52,113 nucleotides of DNA, taken from the NCBI GenBank assembly GCA_003427395.1, contig BFEA01000934.1, positions 69,906 through 122,018 on the forward strand. The letters are read 5' to 3'. How positions within the stretch are numbered: the stretch's first letter is position 1; every line of letters begins with the position of its first letter. Shown in pieces: positions 41,390 through 50,589 of this stretch. Position numbers and translations under genes: made by a program. This DNA comes from Chara braunii. Its lineage: Eukaryota > Streptophyta > Charophyceae > Charales > Characeae. The notes beneath the pieces were generated by a model. The model had not been told where the DNA came from, searched no databases, and worked only from the letters and a program-made list of their open reading frames with translations.

Positions 41390-42710
41390 TTTCACTCTCG
41401 TTTTCAGCTGGGATTTTTTCTAAGTCCGACAGCTTGTTCTCATCACCGTATTTTGCTTCCCTGTTTTGGAAAACTTTTGCAACAAGAATACCGCACTGAC
41501 ATGACATGGGAGAAACCTGAGACGCCCACACATTATTTGGGCTTCTTGCTTATGAAAGATGGTTTTGCACTTCAAATGGCTCAAGGGTCAAAACGTACTC
41601 TCTAATCAAATTAATAAGATGGGTAGGTGGGGGAACACATTCATTTCCCTGTTGGGCCGAGCTCTGACTATCAACACATCTGCTCTTTTCTGAATGATGT
41701 GGTATATACTATATAGTATATACTGTATAGCTTCAATTTGGACAATGCCCAACCATACAATTAAGGACCTTAATCGCAAAGCGAGAGCCTACCTGTAGTT
41801 GGGCCACCCCAAGATGGTTGAAGTTAATCGGTCAGGATGCCAATCAGATATCCCAAATACCGTGGATTTTTTTGAACGACAATTTGCCTGTCAAAATGAG
41901 GAGCCTCCAATGGCCCATCTCCTACGCGGCTCTGCCAGTCAACCAATGGTTGCAGATCAGAAGAAGGAAGACCGATCCTAGCGGCTCGGACTTATGTGTG
42001 CTATGCTTGGAAAATGGATCAAAAGACATGATACACTGCTTAATACGTTGTAGAGAGGCGACGGAATACTGGGCTGGGAGGCATCCAACTCCTCCTATGG
42101 ACTAACATCCCTGCCCACCTTTCGGAAGACACAGAGGATCTGGTTCGGCATGATAAAAAAGGTGGCACTTTGGTCTGTCTATATGGAATGAAAGGTGCTG
42201 CAGAACTCTTGAAGGCCTCTCCAGTCCAGGAGAGAGCGTGTGGGCAGCTACAAGGTCGTTGATTCAGGCTGAGATTCGGTGCATGTGGCAGAAAACAAAG
42301 CATTCTATGCCGGACGTTATGGACCTGCAGGCTGCAGGAGAAAATCAGAGCTAAATCTGCAAGGGTATGCCTGGTGGGAGGCAGTCTAGCAGACATAAAC
42401 GGATCCTGTATACGGTGGAAAGACTGGCACAATTCAGAAGTGGGGCTTAGAAGGCACCAGTCCCAAGTGGCAGGACCCAATACAGGCCACATGAATTCAA
42501 CAGCATGGCAGAGTGGAGGAGACCAGCATGTTTGTTACACATGTTTCTGGCGATGCCATCTGAAGCAGCACGTGCCGGTGTTGGGACTGGATGGGCTGCT
42601 TCCACACACCTCACGCAAAGCATTCATGCCGTGCTCTGTTCATGTTCGTATGCCGCACGAGCAATGCATTCTATGTAAGATCGGACGTCAGTGATCGCTA
42701 CCCCTGATGC
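41390..42710 (+). mobile_element. LINE fragment 2 (same family as 590-2770)
   Basis: Pieces of ORF2 in three frames: SKSDSLFSSPYFASLFWK, then TPTHYLGFLLMKDG at 41525-41565, LLGRALTIN near 41660, SIWTMPNHTIKDLNRKARAY at 41725-41790. The zinc-binding domain follows at 41880-42060 (MRSLQWPISYAALPVNQWLQ, CVLCLENGSKDMIHCLIRC), then IWFGMIKKVALWSVYMERK at 42135-42190. It shares the RS(L/M)QW...ALPV..(W/R)L signature with the other three copies. It is 5'-truncated and full of frame breaks. It starts about 60 bp after the microexon. Confidence 0.83.
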
Positions 42711-43360
42711 CAGTCTGGTTTGCCAGCGAGTATTCGAGTCCCTCTCTTCTCTTTCCCTTCTCTCCCCTCTGTTCCCCTCGTAGAATTTGTAAATGCAAGT
42801 GAATGAGCATTCACTAAGTGAACAGGCAAACAGAACTGCTTAGTGCATATTGATGAACATCTTGAAGACAATGGGACGAAGTATAGTGTGCGAGTGTGCC
42901 AAAAAGGCGAGGAGCAGGTGTTGGCACCCATTCATTCGTCAACTCCACGAACATGGTTTGCCTTGCACCGCTCAAATTGCAGTACTGAAACGTGCCCATT
43001 CCACCGAAACATCATCACAACCGTTATAGAATATCCACATGGTGTGTTCTAATTGTCTTGTCCAATCAACTATGATATGCAGGATAGTCCTAGTATCGAG
43101 CATCTCGATCCAACAGAGGAATCACTGGACCCATTTCCTCCCTGTGAAGTATGGGATATAGGACTGGAGCCACATTGACTTTTTTCTACCTCAGAACACA
43201 CTTAGAGCAGCTAGAATTGGATCCCCCTGTATGGCTATGCCATTTGAATTTTGAATGAAGAAGGGGGAGGTAGGCACACAATACCCATTATTCATTACTC
43301 TGTCAAACTTGGATATGGATTGCTATTGAAAACCAACGATTCACACCTGGAAAGACACAG
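42711..43360. other. Intron sequence, nothing recognised
   Basis: Short open frames only. Nothing assigned. Confidence 0.35.
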
Positions 43361-43369
43361 GAGATGGGC

Positions 43370-43730
43370 AAAAAGTGCCAAAAACACTAGGCCTCAAACA
43401 CAATCTAAGTTTGAAGATACCATGGAGGAAATTCAAGCCGATGAGGCCGCCGAAAGTCAGGAGCCTCCAGTGGCTACTTACATACATTGCTCTCCAAGTT
43501 AACTACTCGCTGCACATCAAGAGAGGGGGGGGGGGGGGGGAGAAGGGGAGGAGGGAGACTGACCTGAAGAGCTCAGATAAATGATTAGCCTGCTCATCTC
43601 AGGCACATGAAGACATTCAACGCTGTCTCATCAGAAAGTGAGGCAGAGTCAGGAAAATGAGCCAGAGCTAGCGACCTTCGGACTCAACTATTCCCCTCAC
43701 TCTTTCCCAGTGTCCGCTCCAAATCCATCC
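43370..43730 (+). mobile_element. LINE fragment 3, C-terminal zinc-binding region
   Basis: The frame from 43375 reads LKHNLSLKIPWRKFKPM and then RSLQWLLTYIALQVNYSLHI, the same signature as the copies at 1-3 kb, 41-42 kb and 47 kb. A run of 16 G (43525-43540) breaks it. RETDLKSSDK follows, where the family has R..DPSGSDL before the cysteines. The cysteine part is decayed. Confidence 0.68.
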
Positions 43731-44460
43731 ATATGGACTAACGTCACGTCCTTTCTAAGCAAGCCCAAAAGGTTGTGGTCGGTAGGTTGTGGTTGGTTTG
43801 ATCAAGACACTAACTCTGACAGTGACTCGGAAAGAGAGTTGCAGCATTACCTGGACAACAAGGAGCTCTACAGATCAGATATGCGCCTCTATTAAGGACA
43901 TCGTTCAAGCAGAAATCAACTATAAAATTATAAATGCAAACATGCAAAGATCCTCATCCAGAGGACTCCAGAATCCAGATTGGAAACAGGGGGATACTGT
44001 TGCAACCTTCAAGCGCATATGGTTAATCAATGGCAAGGTTGGGGATTTGCAGGGCTTAGATCTCGCGTGGATTCGTTTTAGCACAACTCTGGCAGTATGA
44101 GAAGATGTCCAAAAACACATCCCCCCAGGGCCCAGGATGCACAATTTGCAGCGCAAACCTATTTTTGAATGTTGATTACAGCTCGCGAATCACAGTTCAC
44201 TAAACTAACAGGACTGCGGCGGGAGTAACCGGCATTCCAATCATCTGCGAACACCACATCCTGAAAGGAGTTGAGCGCTTCAGGGGAATCTGGCATTATG
44301 TGCGCAGATGGAGAGGAAATTGAGGAATCCAACAAGGAATAGGCAGGCCTGGCAGTCAATCAACCCTCTAAGGAGCAATGAATACTGCACAGGGGTTTCG
44401 TTCGATCGTAACTTAACGGGAAGGAAGTGTGATGCATTGTCTGAAAATTCAGACTTTTCC
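43731..44460. other. Intron sequence with possible LINE remnants
   Basis: An open frame at 43789-44100 and a minus frame with VVFADDW at about 44245 could be LINE debris, but neither is clear enough to call. Confidence 0.3.
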
Positions 44461-44464
44461 AATG

Positions 44465-44520
44465 GATAAGGAACCAGGCTGATGTTCGCCACAATGAATG
44501 GAATGGAGCTGGTTAAAGCA
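44465..44520 (-). repeat. Dispersed repeat copy (weak, GGGGAGCATCAGTCC family)
   Basis: GGAACCAGGCTGATGTTCGCC, then AATGAATGGAATGGAGC, resembles 20030-20095 (GGAACCGGACTGATGCTCCCC, AATGAAATGGAGCC). Confidence 0.5.
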
Positions 44521-44624
44521 AAAAAATAAGAGGAGAATGTTCCAGTTACGATAAATGGAACGCTGTGGTATATAAATAAAACTTATTAAAAAGAGAATAT
44601 TGAATATTCCAATAAATGCATCTG

Positions 44625-44845
44625 ACTAAGTTTAGAAAGAATTCATAAATCATTTCAACAAAAGGTTGCCAAGCATTGGGTACTAAATGACCTCCATTCA
44701 TGGTGACAAAATGAAATAAAAGCAAAACTAAACTAATAGTGAGTAGCATAAACAAAGATGAATTAGTAAAAGAAAGATACAAGTTTCCTATATGAAAAGG
44801 AATCAATGGAATAATAGCAAATTGTTCTAGGGGACTAAAAGCCAT
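44625..44845 (-). pseudogene. atp6: Mitochondrial atp6 fragment, nuclear copy
   Basis: The minus strand reads FSPLEQFAIIPLIPFHIGNL and then YLSFTNSSLFMLLTISLVLL, with HLVPNAWQPFVEMIYEFFLN further on. This is the N-terminal part of plant mitochondrial ATP synthase subunit 6 (subunit a, the proton channel part of Fo). Similarity stops at about FFLNLV, and the rest of the protein is absent. AT-rich sequence to 45055 may belong to the same insertion. It is a nuclear mitochondrial insertion in an intron. Confidence 0.92.
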
Positions 44846-45050
44846 TATGAATTTATGAATTCTCTTTTTTTTTTACGGAGCTTTTGATGATCGAGCTCTC
44901 AAAGCCAAAGCAATCTAATATACTCGGAAAAAAGCAAAGGCCGTAGGCTCGCTAGCTAGAGAAAGATTAATCACTACAATTATACTTTTTATTATTTTTT
45001 CAAGCATCGAGTCTGGACGAAAAAGGGATTGCTGTGGTGATTGTTTAGAA

Positions 45051-45056
<6 letters not shown>

Positions 45057-45082
<26 letters not shown>
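45057..45082. repeat. (GA)n microsatellite
   Basis: A pure GA run directly left of the rRNA fragment. Confidence 0.97.
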
Positions 45083-45083
45083 T

Positions 45084-45225
45084 GCACCGTCGTCGCACTG
45101 GTAATCCAACCCAGTACGAGAGGAACCGTTGGTTCGCACAGTTGGCAATTGTGCTTGGCTGAAAAGCCAGCGGTGCAAAGCTACCGTGCGTGGGATTACG
45201 ACTGAACGCCTCTAAGTCAGAATCT
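45084..45225 (+). rRNA. 25S/28S rRNA fragment (about 142 nt near the 3' end)
   Basis: GGTAATCCAACCCAGTACGA, GAGGAACCGTTGGTTCGCAC, CTTGGCTGAAAAGCCAGC, GCAAAGCTACCGTGCG, then GATTACGACTGAACGCCTC and TAAGTCAGAATC follow the nuclear large-subunit rRNA near its 3' end. The sarcin-ricin loop motif AGTACGAGAGGAACC is intact. It is an isolated piece flanked by GA runs on both sides, so it is a displaced rDNA fragment and not a working gene. Confidence 0.93.
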
Positions 45226-45235
45226 GTGCGCGCGC

Positions 45236-45236
<1 letters not shown>

Positions 45237-45292
<56 letters not shown>
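45237..45292. repeat. (GA)n microsatellite
   Basis: A pure GA/AG run directly right of the rRNA fragment. Confidence 0.97.
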
Positions 45293-45293
<1 letters not shown>

Positions 45294-45600
45294 AGCTGGG
45301 AGGCAAGCAGTTAGACAGGGAGGAAGGGATTGAGGGAGACAGAGGGATACAAGCTCTACGATCCAATCGCCCGTTACTGGTCGATGTGTGCATATGAACA
45401 TGCGCTGGTTCCACATTCCCAGAAAACATTTTCATTTTGGCTTCCCTTTTGAGCTGGCATCAGCCGATCAAAGTCGTATTTGACCAGATGCATTAAAAAA
45501 CAATGTGTTTTTGTCTATTGACATATTGGAGCTTCTTCAAACTATGTCTGTATTCTCCTTGTTTATTATGGTGGATGGTCTATGGCTTTTGAATGCACAG

Positions 45601-45671
45601 CTGTTTAATCTGACTACTGAAGAGGCGAAACACTTCCTCAAGAAGTATGTTAGCATGGGTCCAAATACAAG
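45601..45671 (+). CDS. Acyltransferase exon, 71 nt, start of the C-terminal region
   Basis: The exon follows acceptor GAATGCACAG and precedes donor GTGAGTG. It encodes LFNLTTEEAKHFLKKYVSMG and PNT plus two bases of the next codon. Plant LPEAT2 has LFHVSSLEATRFLDTFVSM at this place. Phase 0 in, phase 2 out. Confidence 0.92.
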
Positions 45672-45794
45672 GTGAGTGCTATGTGTGCTGATTATCTTGC
45701 CATTAGCTCCCCGTGTCTATTTCGAAAAGAGATCTTCAATGATGTGAGCAACCAGGAAGTGTTTCCCATGCCTGTCCATGTTCTTTTTTTTAAC

Positions 45795-45925
45795 AGGTCC
45801 TTATGGTCCTGGCTCCTTGTTGTCCATTCTGGGGAGCATCAGTCCGGCGGCTGCTATTCCGCCGGCAAGTTGAAAACACAGTTGCTTTTCCATTTTGGGG
45901 AGCATCAGTCCAGGTCCTTCTTACC
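45795..45925 (+). repeat. Dispersed repeat copy with internal duplication
   Basis: CAGGTCCTTATGGTCCTGGC and CATTCTGGGGAGCATCAGTCC match the minus strand of 20030-20100. CCATT(C/T)TGGGGAGCATCAGTCC occurs twice within the copy (about 45828 and 45891). Confidence 0.68.
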
Positions 45926-46022
45926 CAGCATTGCCAGCAAGTAAAAAATAGATAGATCATATACACACACGAAATGCTGCCGGAACGTCTGGCTGAGCTG
46001 ACCGGCATTGATTTCTCCTTAA

Positions 46023-46324
46023 ACCACCCGTATGTTTCCCAGCCGTTTTTCTGGGGCACGGCCTACCAGAGCTAAATGGGAGGCGGCACCAGCCGAAAAA
46101 GGAAATGTGTCAGTATGTTTCTCTTTTAAACCGCCAGTACACGGCCCCAGCCTTGCTGAAGAGACACTTGTCGCCTATCCGGAAAGTTGGCGCCGGAAAT
46201 TGGCGGCCGGCGTCCCTTTTCAGCCTCTGACACGGTCTCACGGCCGATGTGAGGCGTGTACTGGTGGTTTAACTTGCAGGGTGTTTCTAAGCTCGGCAAG
46301 GGAAGGGTTTTAAGTACTGGTGGT
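46023..46324. mobile_element. Outer TTAA-flanked MITE, 302 bp, carrying a nested copy
   Basis: Left TTAA (46019-46022) is followed by ACCACCCGTATG. Right AGTACTGGTGGT is followed by TTAA (46325-46328). The ends are imperfect inverted repeats. A second, complete element of the same family lies inside at 46130-46268. Confidence 0.6.
46130..46268. mobile_element. Inner TTAA-flanked MITE, 139 bp
   Basis: Ends are ACCGCCAGTACAC and GTGTACTGGTGGT, 12 of 13 paired. TTAA at 46126-46129 and 46269-46272 flanks both sides exactly. No coding capacity. Confidence 0.8.
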
Positions 46325-46329
46325 TTAAT

Positions 46330-47005
46330 TGGAGGATTCACTGTCTGCTTGCCATCTTTTGAGATATCTTTTTTTTCCCCTTTACTAAAGCTTATCTATA
46401 TTCTTCTCTCAATTTCACCTCTGACTACCTACCTACTGCTCCTGAACCTACCTGCGAGCACGGCTACGTCTCACAATCAAGTGGATGCATGTTGCCCGCC
46501 GCCATAATCGGCGGTGGTTTCCCCTGAGACTAAACTTGAGCTGAGGCTGCCAGCTCTGCTTGCAATACAAGAAGCTCTGAAATATTGGTGCCGCTTTTTC
46601 AGGTGATGTCCCATTCCTTCCATCTCAGCCTTGTTGTTGTGGATTGCCAGAATTTTTCCCTCCAGAAGCCAATCTCGTGAGAACTCCTTACTCTCGCGCC
46701 TCTCTGCGTGAGTCGTCCCTGTTTTCACAATCGACGCCCATGAGTCGTCCCTGTTGCCACCGGCATCTCATCTCCGTTTCCACCTTGTCACTATGTGGGA
46801 CCCAAGCTCTCCTTGTCTGTGTCTCATGAGCGTCAATTGTGAGCAAGCACCATCACTTCCAGATTGGCAAAGGTTGACCTTCCACAGTGACAGGAACCAT
46901 AGTCTTGCCGCGCCGTGTAGAAAGGGGGGGATTTGGATGGCTAGAAGAGTCTTGAGGAGGCAACCAGAACCAGGCTGCAGTCGTGCAGGAGTTCAGGCAG
47001 TGCAA
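46330..47005. other. Intron sequence, possibly LINE 3' debris
   Basis: No clear domain. On the minus strand it lies directly after the LINE 4 zinc-binding region, so it may hold the decayed 3' end. Confidence 0.35.
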
Positions 47006-47009
47006 GCGC

Positions 47010-47460
47010 TCAGCATAGCTTTGTTACTCTGTTCATGAACCAGGCAGCAGCGGTGCGCACGATCTGGCGGTGTAACATGTCCTCTCCCAGGTCGTTTGAG
47101 CACATTTTGCACATAGTGGAGCTTTCTTGGGGGTCAGATCGTTTTCTGCAATCTTTGAGCCACTTGTTGACTGGGATGCCTACATATGCACTCAGCCACT
47201 GAAGACTGCGAAGCTTTGCTGGTGTAAGTTTCTCATGTTTCTCTCCACCGGGTTTCAATGGGTCTGCTGGAGAGGAGTTGGTAGTTTTTTGCATTTGCTT
47301 TGCATTTCCGGGGCTGGGTCCTTGGTTCTCGGCCCGATTTCGTACACGAACATGGCGAAGTACTTGCAACGGGCTGGGCTCTTCTTGTTGTCTTCTGCTT
47401 CCAGTTCCATTCCCATGCGTCAAATTTCAGCTCGCCTATGCTTCTGTGTGGCTCGAACAG
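47010..47460 (-). mobile_element. LINE fragment 4, C-terminal zinc-binding region (minus strand)
   Basis: The frame 47423-47010 reads LTPAKLRSLQWLSAYVGIPV and NKWLKDCRKRSDP, then MCKMCSNDLGEDMLHRQIV. It matches the signature RSLQW...(A/G)(L/I)PVN.WL and CxxC...D(M)(L/I)H of the other copies. The final cysteine is replaced (HRQIVRT for HCLIRCR). It is a short 5'-truncated piece in opposite orientation to the other three. Confidence 0.75.
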
Positions 47461-47509
47461 TTCACCAAGATTCGTTTTTGACTGACCTCACTTTCCTAAG
47501 GTGAAATGC

Positions 47510-47877
47510 GTCGAGCTAGATGGACTCGAGGTTGCTGCAAACGACTTCCCGTCTGTGGTTCTTGCCTAAGGCAAACGGGTAGGAGATCAACCTTGCCCTG
47601 TAGCAGCCAGTTTGGAGCCTTTCGATCGACGGAATGCTCAGGATGGGGTCTGTGGGGCGATGGGAATCCCCCTTCCTTAACCAGGCCTAAGGTGTCGAGC
47701 TGGATGGATTCAAGGTCGCTGCAACCTACGTCCCATTCTTCGTTCTTGCCGAAGGCCACCCGGTAGGAGATCAACCTTGCCTTGTAGCAGCCAGTTTGGA
47801 GCCTTTCGATGGACGGAATGCTCTGGAGGGGGTCTGTGGGGCGATGGGAATCCCCCAATTCCCTGGTTTCAACGTGA
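47510..47877 (-). repeat. Two-copy tandem repeat, unit 184 bp, unidentified coding remnant
   Basis: GTCGAGCT(A/G)GATGGA begins at 47510 and 47694. A partial third start (CTTCCTTAAGCAGGCCTA) follows at 47880. On the minus strand both units read PSIERLQTGCYKARLISYRV-type protein in part. I do not recognise the protein. Confidence 0.82.
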
Positions 47878-48305
47878 AGTCTTCCTTAAGCAGGCCTATC
47901 CAAGATAGGGGGATACTTTCAATCGTAGACGCTAGGTTGGCCGCTATAGCATGGAAGCCTTTGAGAGTCACTCTTAACTCCTGCTCATTCTGCCAGGTAG
48001 AATAGACGCTAAGTTGGCTGCTATAGCATGGCAGCCTTCGAGAGTCACAACTCCTGCTCATTGTGCCAGGTAGAATCTGTGGTAGTGTATGTCTGGTAGG
48101 CCAGTCCAGTGCAGTTGGTTCGGTCGCAGGTAGCATATGACCCGGTGAATATTCCAGAAACGCTAAATGGCCCAAGCCTGCAGGGTATTGCATCAACCGC
48201 ATCTGTAAATCCATGGCCTGGAAGCTGCATCGTCACATACAACAGCCGACCAGCTGTTGCCGTCATTTGTTCATTCCACTCTGTGTGGAAGCGGTTCTGC
48301 GCCAA
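47771..48305 (-). pseudogene. Unidentified protein-coding remnant
   Basis: The minus-strand frame at 48305-48045 (MAQNRFHTEWNEQMTATAGR, then LLYVTMQLPGHGFTDAVDAI and a cysteine pair YATCDRTNC) continues in other frames (NEQELRVTLKGFHAIAANLA, ESIPLSWIGLLKEDF) through the tandem repeats. The persistent readable protein-like text suggests an old gene or transposon ORF. No family can be named. It is broken by stops and duplications. Confidence 0.4.
47928..48076 (-). repeat. Two-copy tandem repeat, unit 77 bp
   Basis: GACGCTA(G/A)GTTGGC(C/T)GCTATAGCATGG starts at 47928 and 48005. It belongs to the same minus-strand remnant as the 184-bp repeats. Confidence 0.85.
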
Positions 48306-48536
48306 AGAGCGACTAATTGATGAGTGAAGCAGTCAGTGGGAGCGAGAGACGGGATAACGGTTAACGGGATCTGGGCATCATAACTCTAGATGTACCATGG
48401 CTAGAAGAGTGAGAGACAAGACACTCTGAGAGACCTGGGGGCCGAGGTGTGAGAGTTCATACTTTCGTTGTCGATGATGGTGGGCTTAGATAGCCAGTAG
48501 ACAGTTTCGGGGTGTGATAGCTGTTGATGTACATAG

Positions 48537-49562
48537 TGCAAGGAAAATGAGCAATAGCGAAATGACAGAAATCCCAGAGTGCAAAAATCACATTGAAAGC
48601 CAGCAAGTCCGGACTGCTGTCCAGAGAGCAGTAATGCACTGATATTCCACCAGCGGAGAAACAAAGCACTGAATCCGATTGTGAATGAGAGAATACTCTC
48701 ACCACCAACAACATATGTATCCAGAGTCCTTCCTCCTACTTGGCGCTCAGCGCCCAGACTACAATCACGCAGCTTACTAGCAGCCTACGAATTGACAATG
48801 CATCCTGTTGACGTCAGCAGCAGAACCGATGTACATGAAGATGTCGACCCTTGTAAACCATCGCCAAGACCAGGTACGTGCCCTCACATCATCCTCCTCA
48901 TCTCTCTCACTCTCTCCCTCGTCCTCTCTGCCCTCGTCTTCTCTCTCATGCACGAAGACCACCACCACCTCCACTGGCTATGTCTAAGCCCCAGCCTGGC
49001 TATGAAGGCTGGGCTATGGCGCTGCCCTCAGCAGGGCCTTGTACCCTCTCGATGCCCGTGTGCGCCCGCAACTAGTGCTAGCGCAGCAAGCAGCCCACGA
49101 GACAAAGCTCCAGCAGCGCTGCCGCTTGCAAGTGCAAGTGCCGAATGTCCTCTCCAGCGCCCTGCCCTTTCCTATATGGAAAGTGGCGGGCGCTTTCGCT
49201 CGCTTCCCACGTGAGACCGAGTTTCCAGTAGCTTCAGTCTTGGCCAAAGTGTCTGTGCCCAGGCCCGTTCAGACAGTGGCCTGGGAGCGAATTGGTTAGG
49301 CATGCCCAACCACCCAGGCACGGATGTGCGGTGCTCCCTGCTTACACCACGTGCCGGAAGGGCCTGGAAGGCTCACAAATATTTTGGATTCTCACGAGCA
49401 AGGCGGATGTAACCAACTGGCACGTGGCAAAACTGTCTGGCACCAACCAAGGTTTGCAAAAATTGACGAGTTCAGGGTGCATTGAGGTTCAGGGGGCCTG
49501 CCTTCACTTAGGGCGGGCGCGAGCCTACTGCAGGGCCCTATGCCGAGGCGATAACCCTCGCA
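48537..49562 (-). mobile_element. Solo LTR of the element 1 family (1,026 bp)
   Basis: On the minus strand it starts TGCGAGGGTTATCG and ends TTTTCCTTGCA, the same ends as the LTRs of element 1. Internal blocks are shared in order: CGCCCTAAGTGAAGGCAGGCC, GTTGACGTCA complement region, TAGTCTGGGCGCTGAGCGCCA, and GCTCATTTTCCTTGCA. The flanks share ATAG (48533-48536 and 49563-49566), a partial target duplication. No internal region is present. Confidence 0.83.
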
Positions 49563-49594
49563 ATAGCTAGGAGAGGAGAGAGAAGACATTCAGA

Positions 49595-49680
49595 GAGGAG
49601 AGAGAGAGAGACCTGAGGGTCAATGTGTGAGGGTTCATCCTTTTCTGTTGATGCTGGCAGTCATAGCTGCCCAGCCAGAT
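49595..49680. repeat. Repeat of sequence on the other side of the solo LTR
   Basis: GAGAGACCTGAGGGTCAATGTG then TGAGGGTTCATC resembles GAGAGACCTGGGGGCCGAGGTG then TGAGAGTTCATA at about 48430-48470. The two copies flank the solo LTR in direct order. Confidence 0.6.
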
Positions 49681-50345
49681 GCATGCTAACACACTTGTAT
49701 AAGGCTGCAATTTCTGGATAAGTTGAGTTTCACAGTGGGGGGCTCTGGATTTCATCTTTGTGTATGTGAGGTGTGCAGCTCGGTTTAAGCATGAGACATT
49801 GATTTGATGTTTGAAGTTCGGATTCATTGCATTTTTAACTGGTTGCAAGATGATCGCTCAATCAGCAGCCATCATCTCCCAGGGCCCAGGGGGAACCAAT
49901 CGATAGCTGATGGCCAGGTTGGCGATGTGTTCGTTCGTCCTAGTAGCAGCACGAGCGAGGAGAGGCCAACTGGATTAACCCATTACTTCAACAGGGAACA
50001 TGAATAACCTTTTTGACAGGTCCCTTGATGTTCTCCACCCAATTGGCCCTCTCTCAGAACAGGTCACTCGACAGCTTTCTGACCGCATCCACTCTTATCT
50101 TTTCTCTCAGCCCCTTCTGCCCCCTAACCACAACCTCCCTGCCCTCTATGTCTCACCCCTCTTCAGTCGTCGCAAGGCAAGTGGGTGCTTTGGGTCCTGT
50201 CAAGTTTTAAGTTGTTGGGTACTACGTCTCACCCCTTGTCTCACTGCTGCTATGCATTTTGTTGAGTACTTGTCACATTTTGAAGTTGCTGATGCTGAGT
50301 TTCTTTATGCTGTGACTGTGATTGATGTGTGTTTGCATCGTACAG
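49681..50345. other. Intron sequence, nothing recognised
   Basis: No clear repeat or RNA gene. It ends in GTTTGCATCGTACAG, the acceptor for the next exon. Confidence 0.4.
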
Positions 50346-50412
50346 AGGTCATGTGAGTCTTGAGAAGTTTCTTATGGCTTTGGATCTACCGATCACGAAT
50401 CTAACGAAACAG
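50346..50412 (+). CDS. Acyltransferase exon, 67 nt, EF-hand-region start
   Basis: The exon follows acceptor CATCGTACAG and ends before donor GTGAATGG. Its first A completes the arginine codon begun in the previous exon. It reads GHVSLEKFLMALDLPITNLT and KQ. Plant LPEAT2 has a GRVRLHDFLRGLKL stretch here, just before the EF-hand pair. It ends in phase 0. The next exons are not seen in the remaining 1.7 kb. Confidence 0.88.
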
Positions 50413-50589
50413 GTGAATGGCCTTGCAGGTTATTTTATCCCTTGTCGGATTAATTTTCTCCGCAAAGTACCTCATCCCACACGTATTTGCACTTTCTCTA
50501 TTTCGATAAACAGCAACAGACCATTCTTATGGAATGCACTCCGCAGGTCGCCCAACCATCCGGCTGCCGGGAGACACGTAAAACCTCTG

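Larger units (their letters stand above)
14463..50412 (+). other. Gene span: LPEAT2/LPCAT-like lysophospholipid acyltransferase (partial, 8 exons)
   Basis: Eight exons read as one protein that follows plant LPEAT2 (glycerol-3-phosphate acyltransferase PlsC-type domain plus C-terminal EF-hand region) from just before acyltransferase motif I to the start of the calcium-binding region. The enzyme moves an acyl group from acyl-CoA to a lysophospholipid such as lyso-PE or lyso-PC at the ER membrane. Seen directly are the H-x4-D motif in NHTSFMDP, the FPEGTTTNG motif, the later GLPIQPVVIRYP motif, and exon phases that fit at every junction. Introns are 14.8, 4.3, 3.0, 1.1, 3.0, 4.0 and 4.7 kb and are full of repeats. 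The N-terminal exons with membrane segments were not found, and the last EF-hand exons lie beyond the window. The choice of LPEAT2 over other LPCATs rests on the EF-hand-linked order of segments and is from memory of the plant family. Confidence 0.9.

Noticed and set aside
44230-44270. VVFADDW on the minus strand as an RT active site
   Set aside because: The flanking residues do not match LINE or Ty3 RT motifs. One short word is not enough.
45084-45225. Working rRNA gene
   Set aside because: Only 142 nt of the large-subunit rRNA is present, with GA repeats on both sides. It is kept as a fragment.
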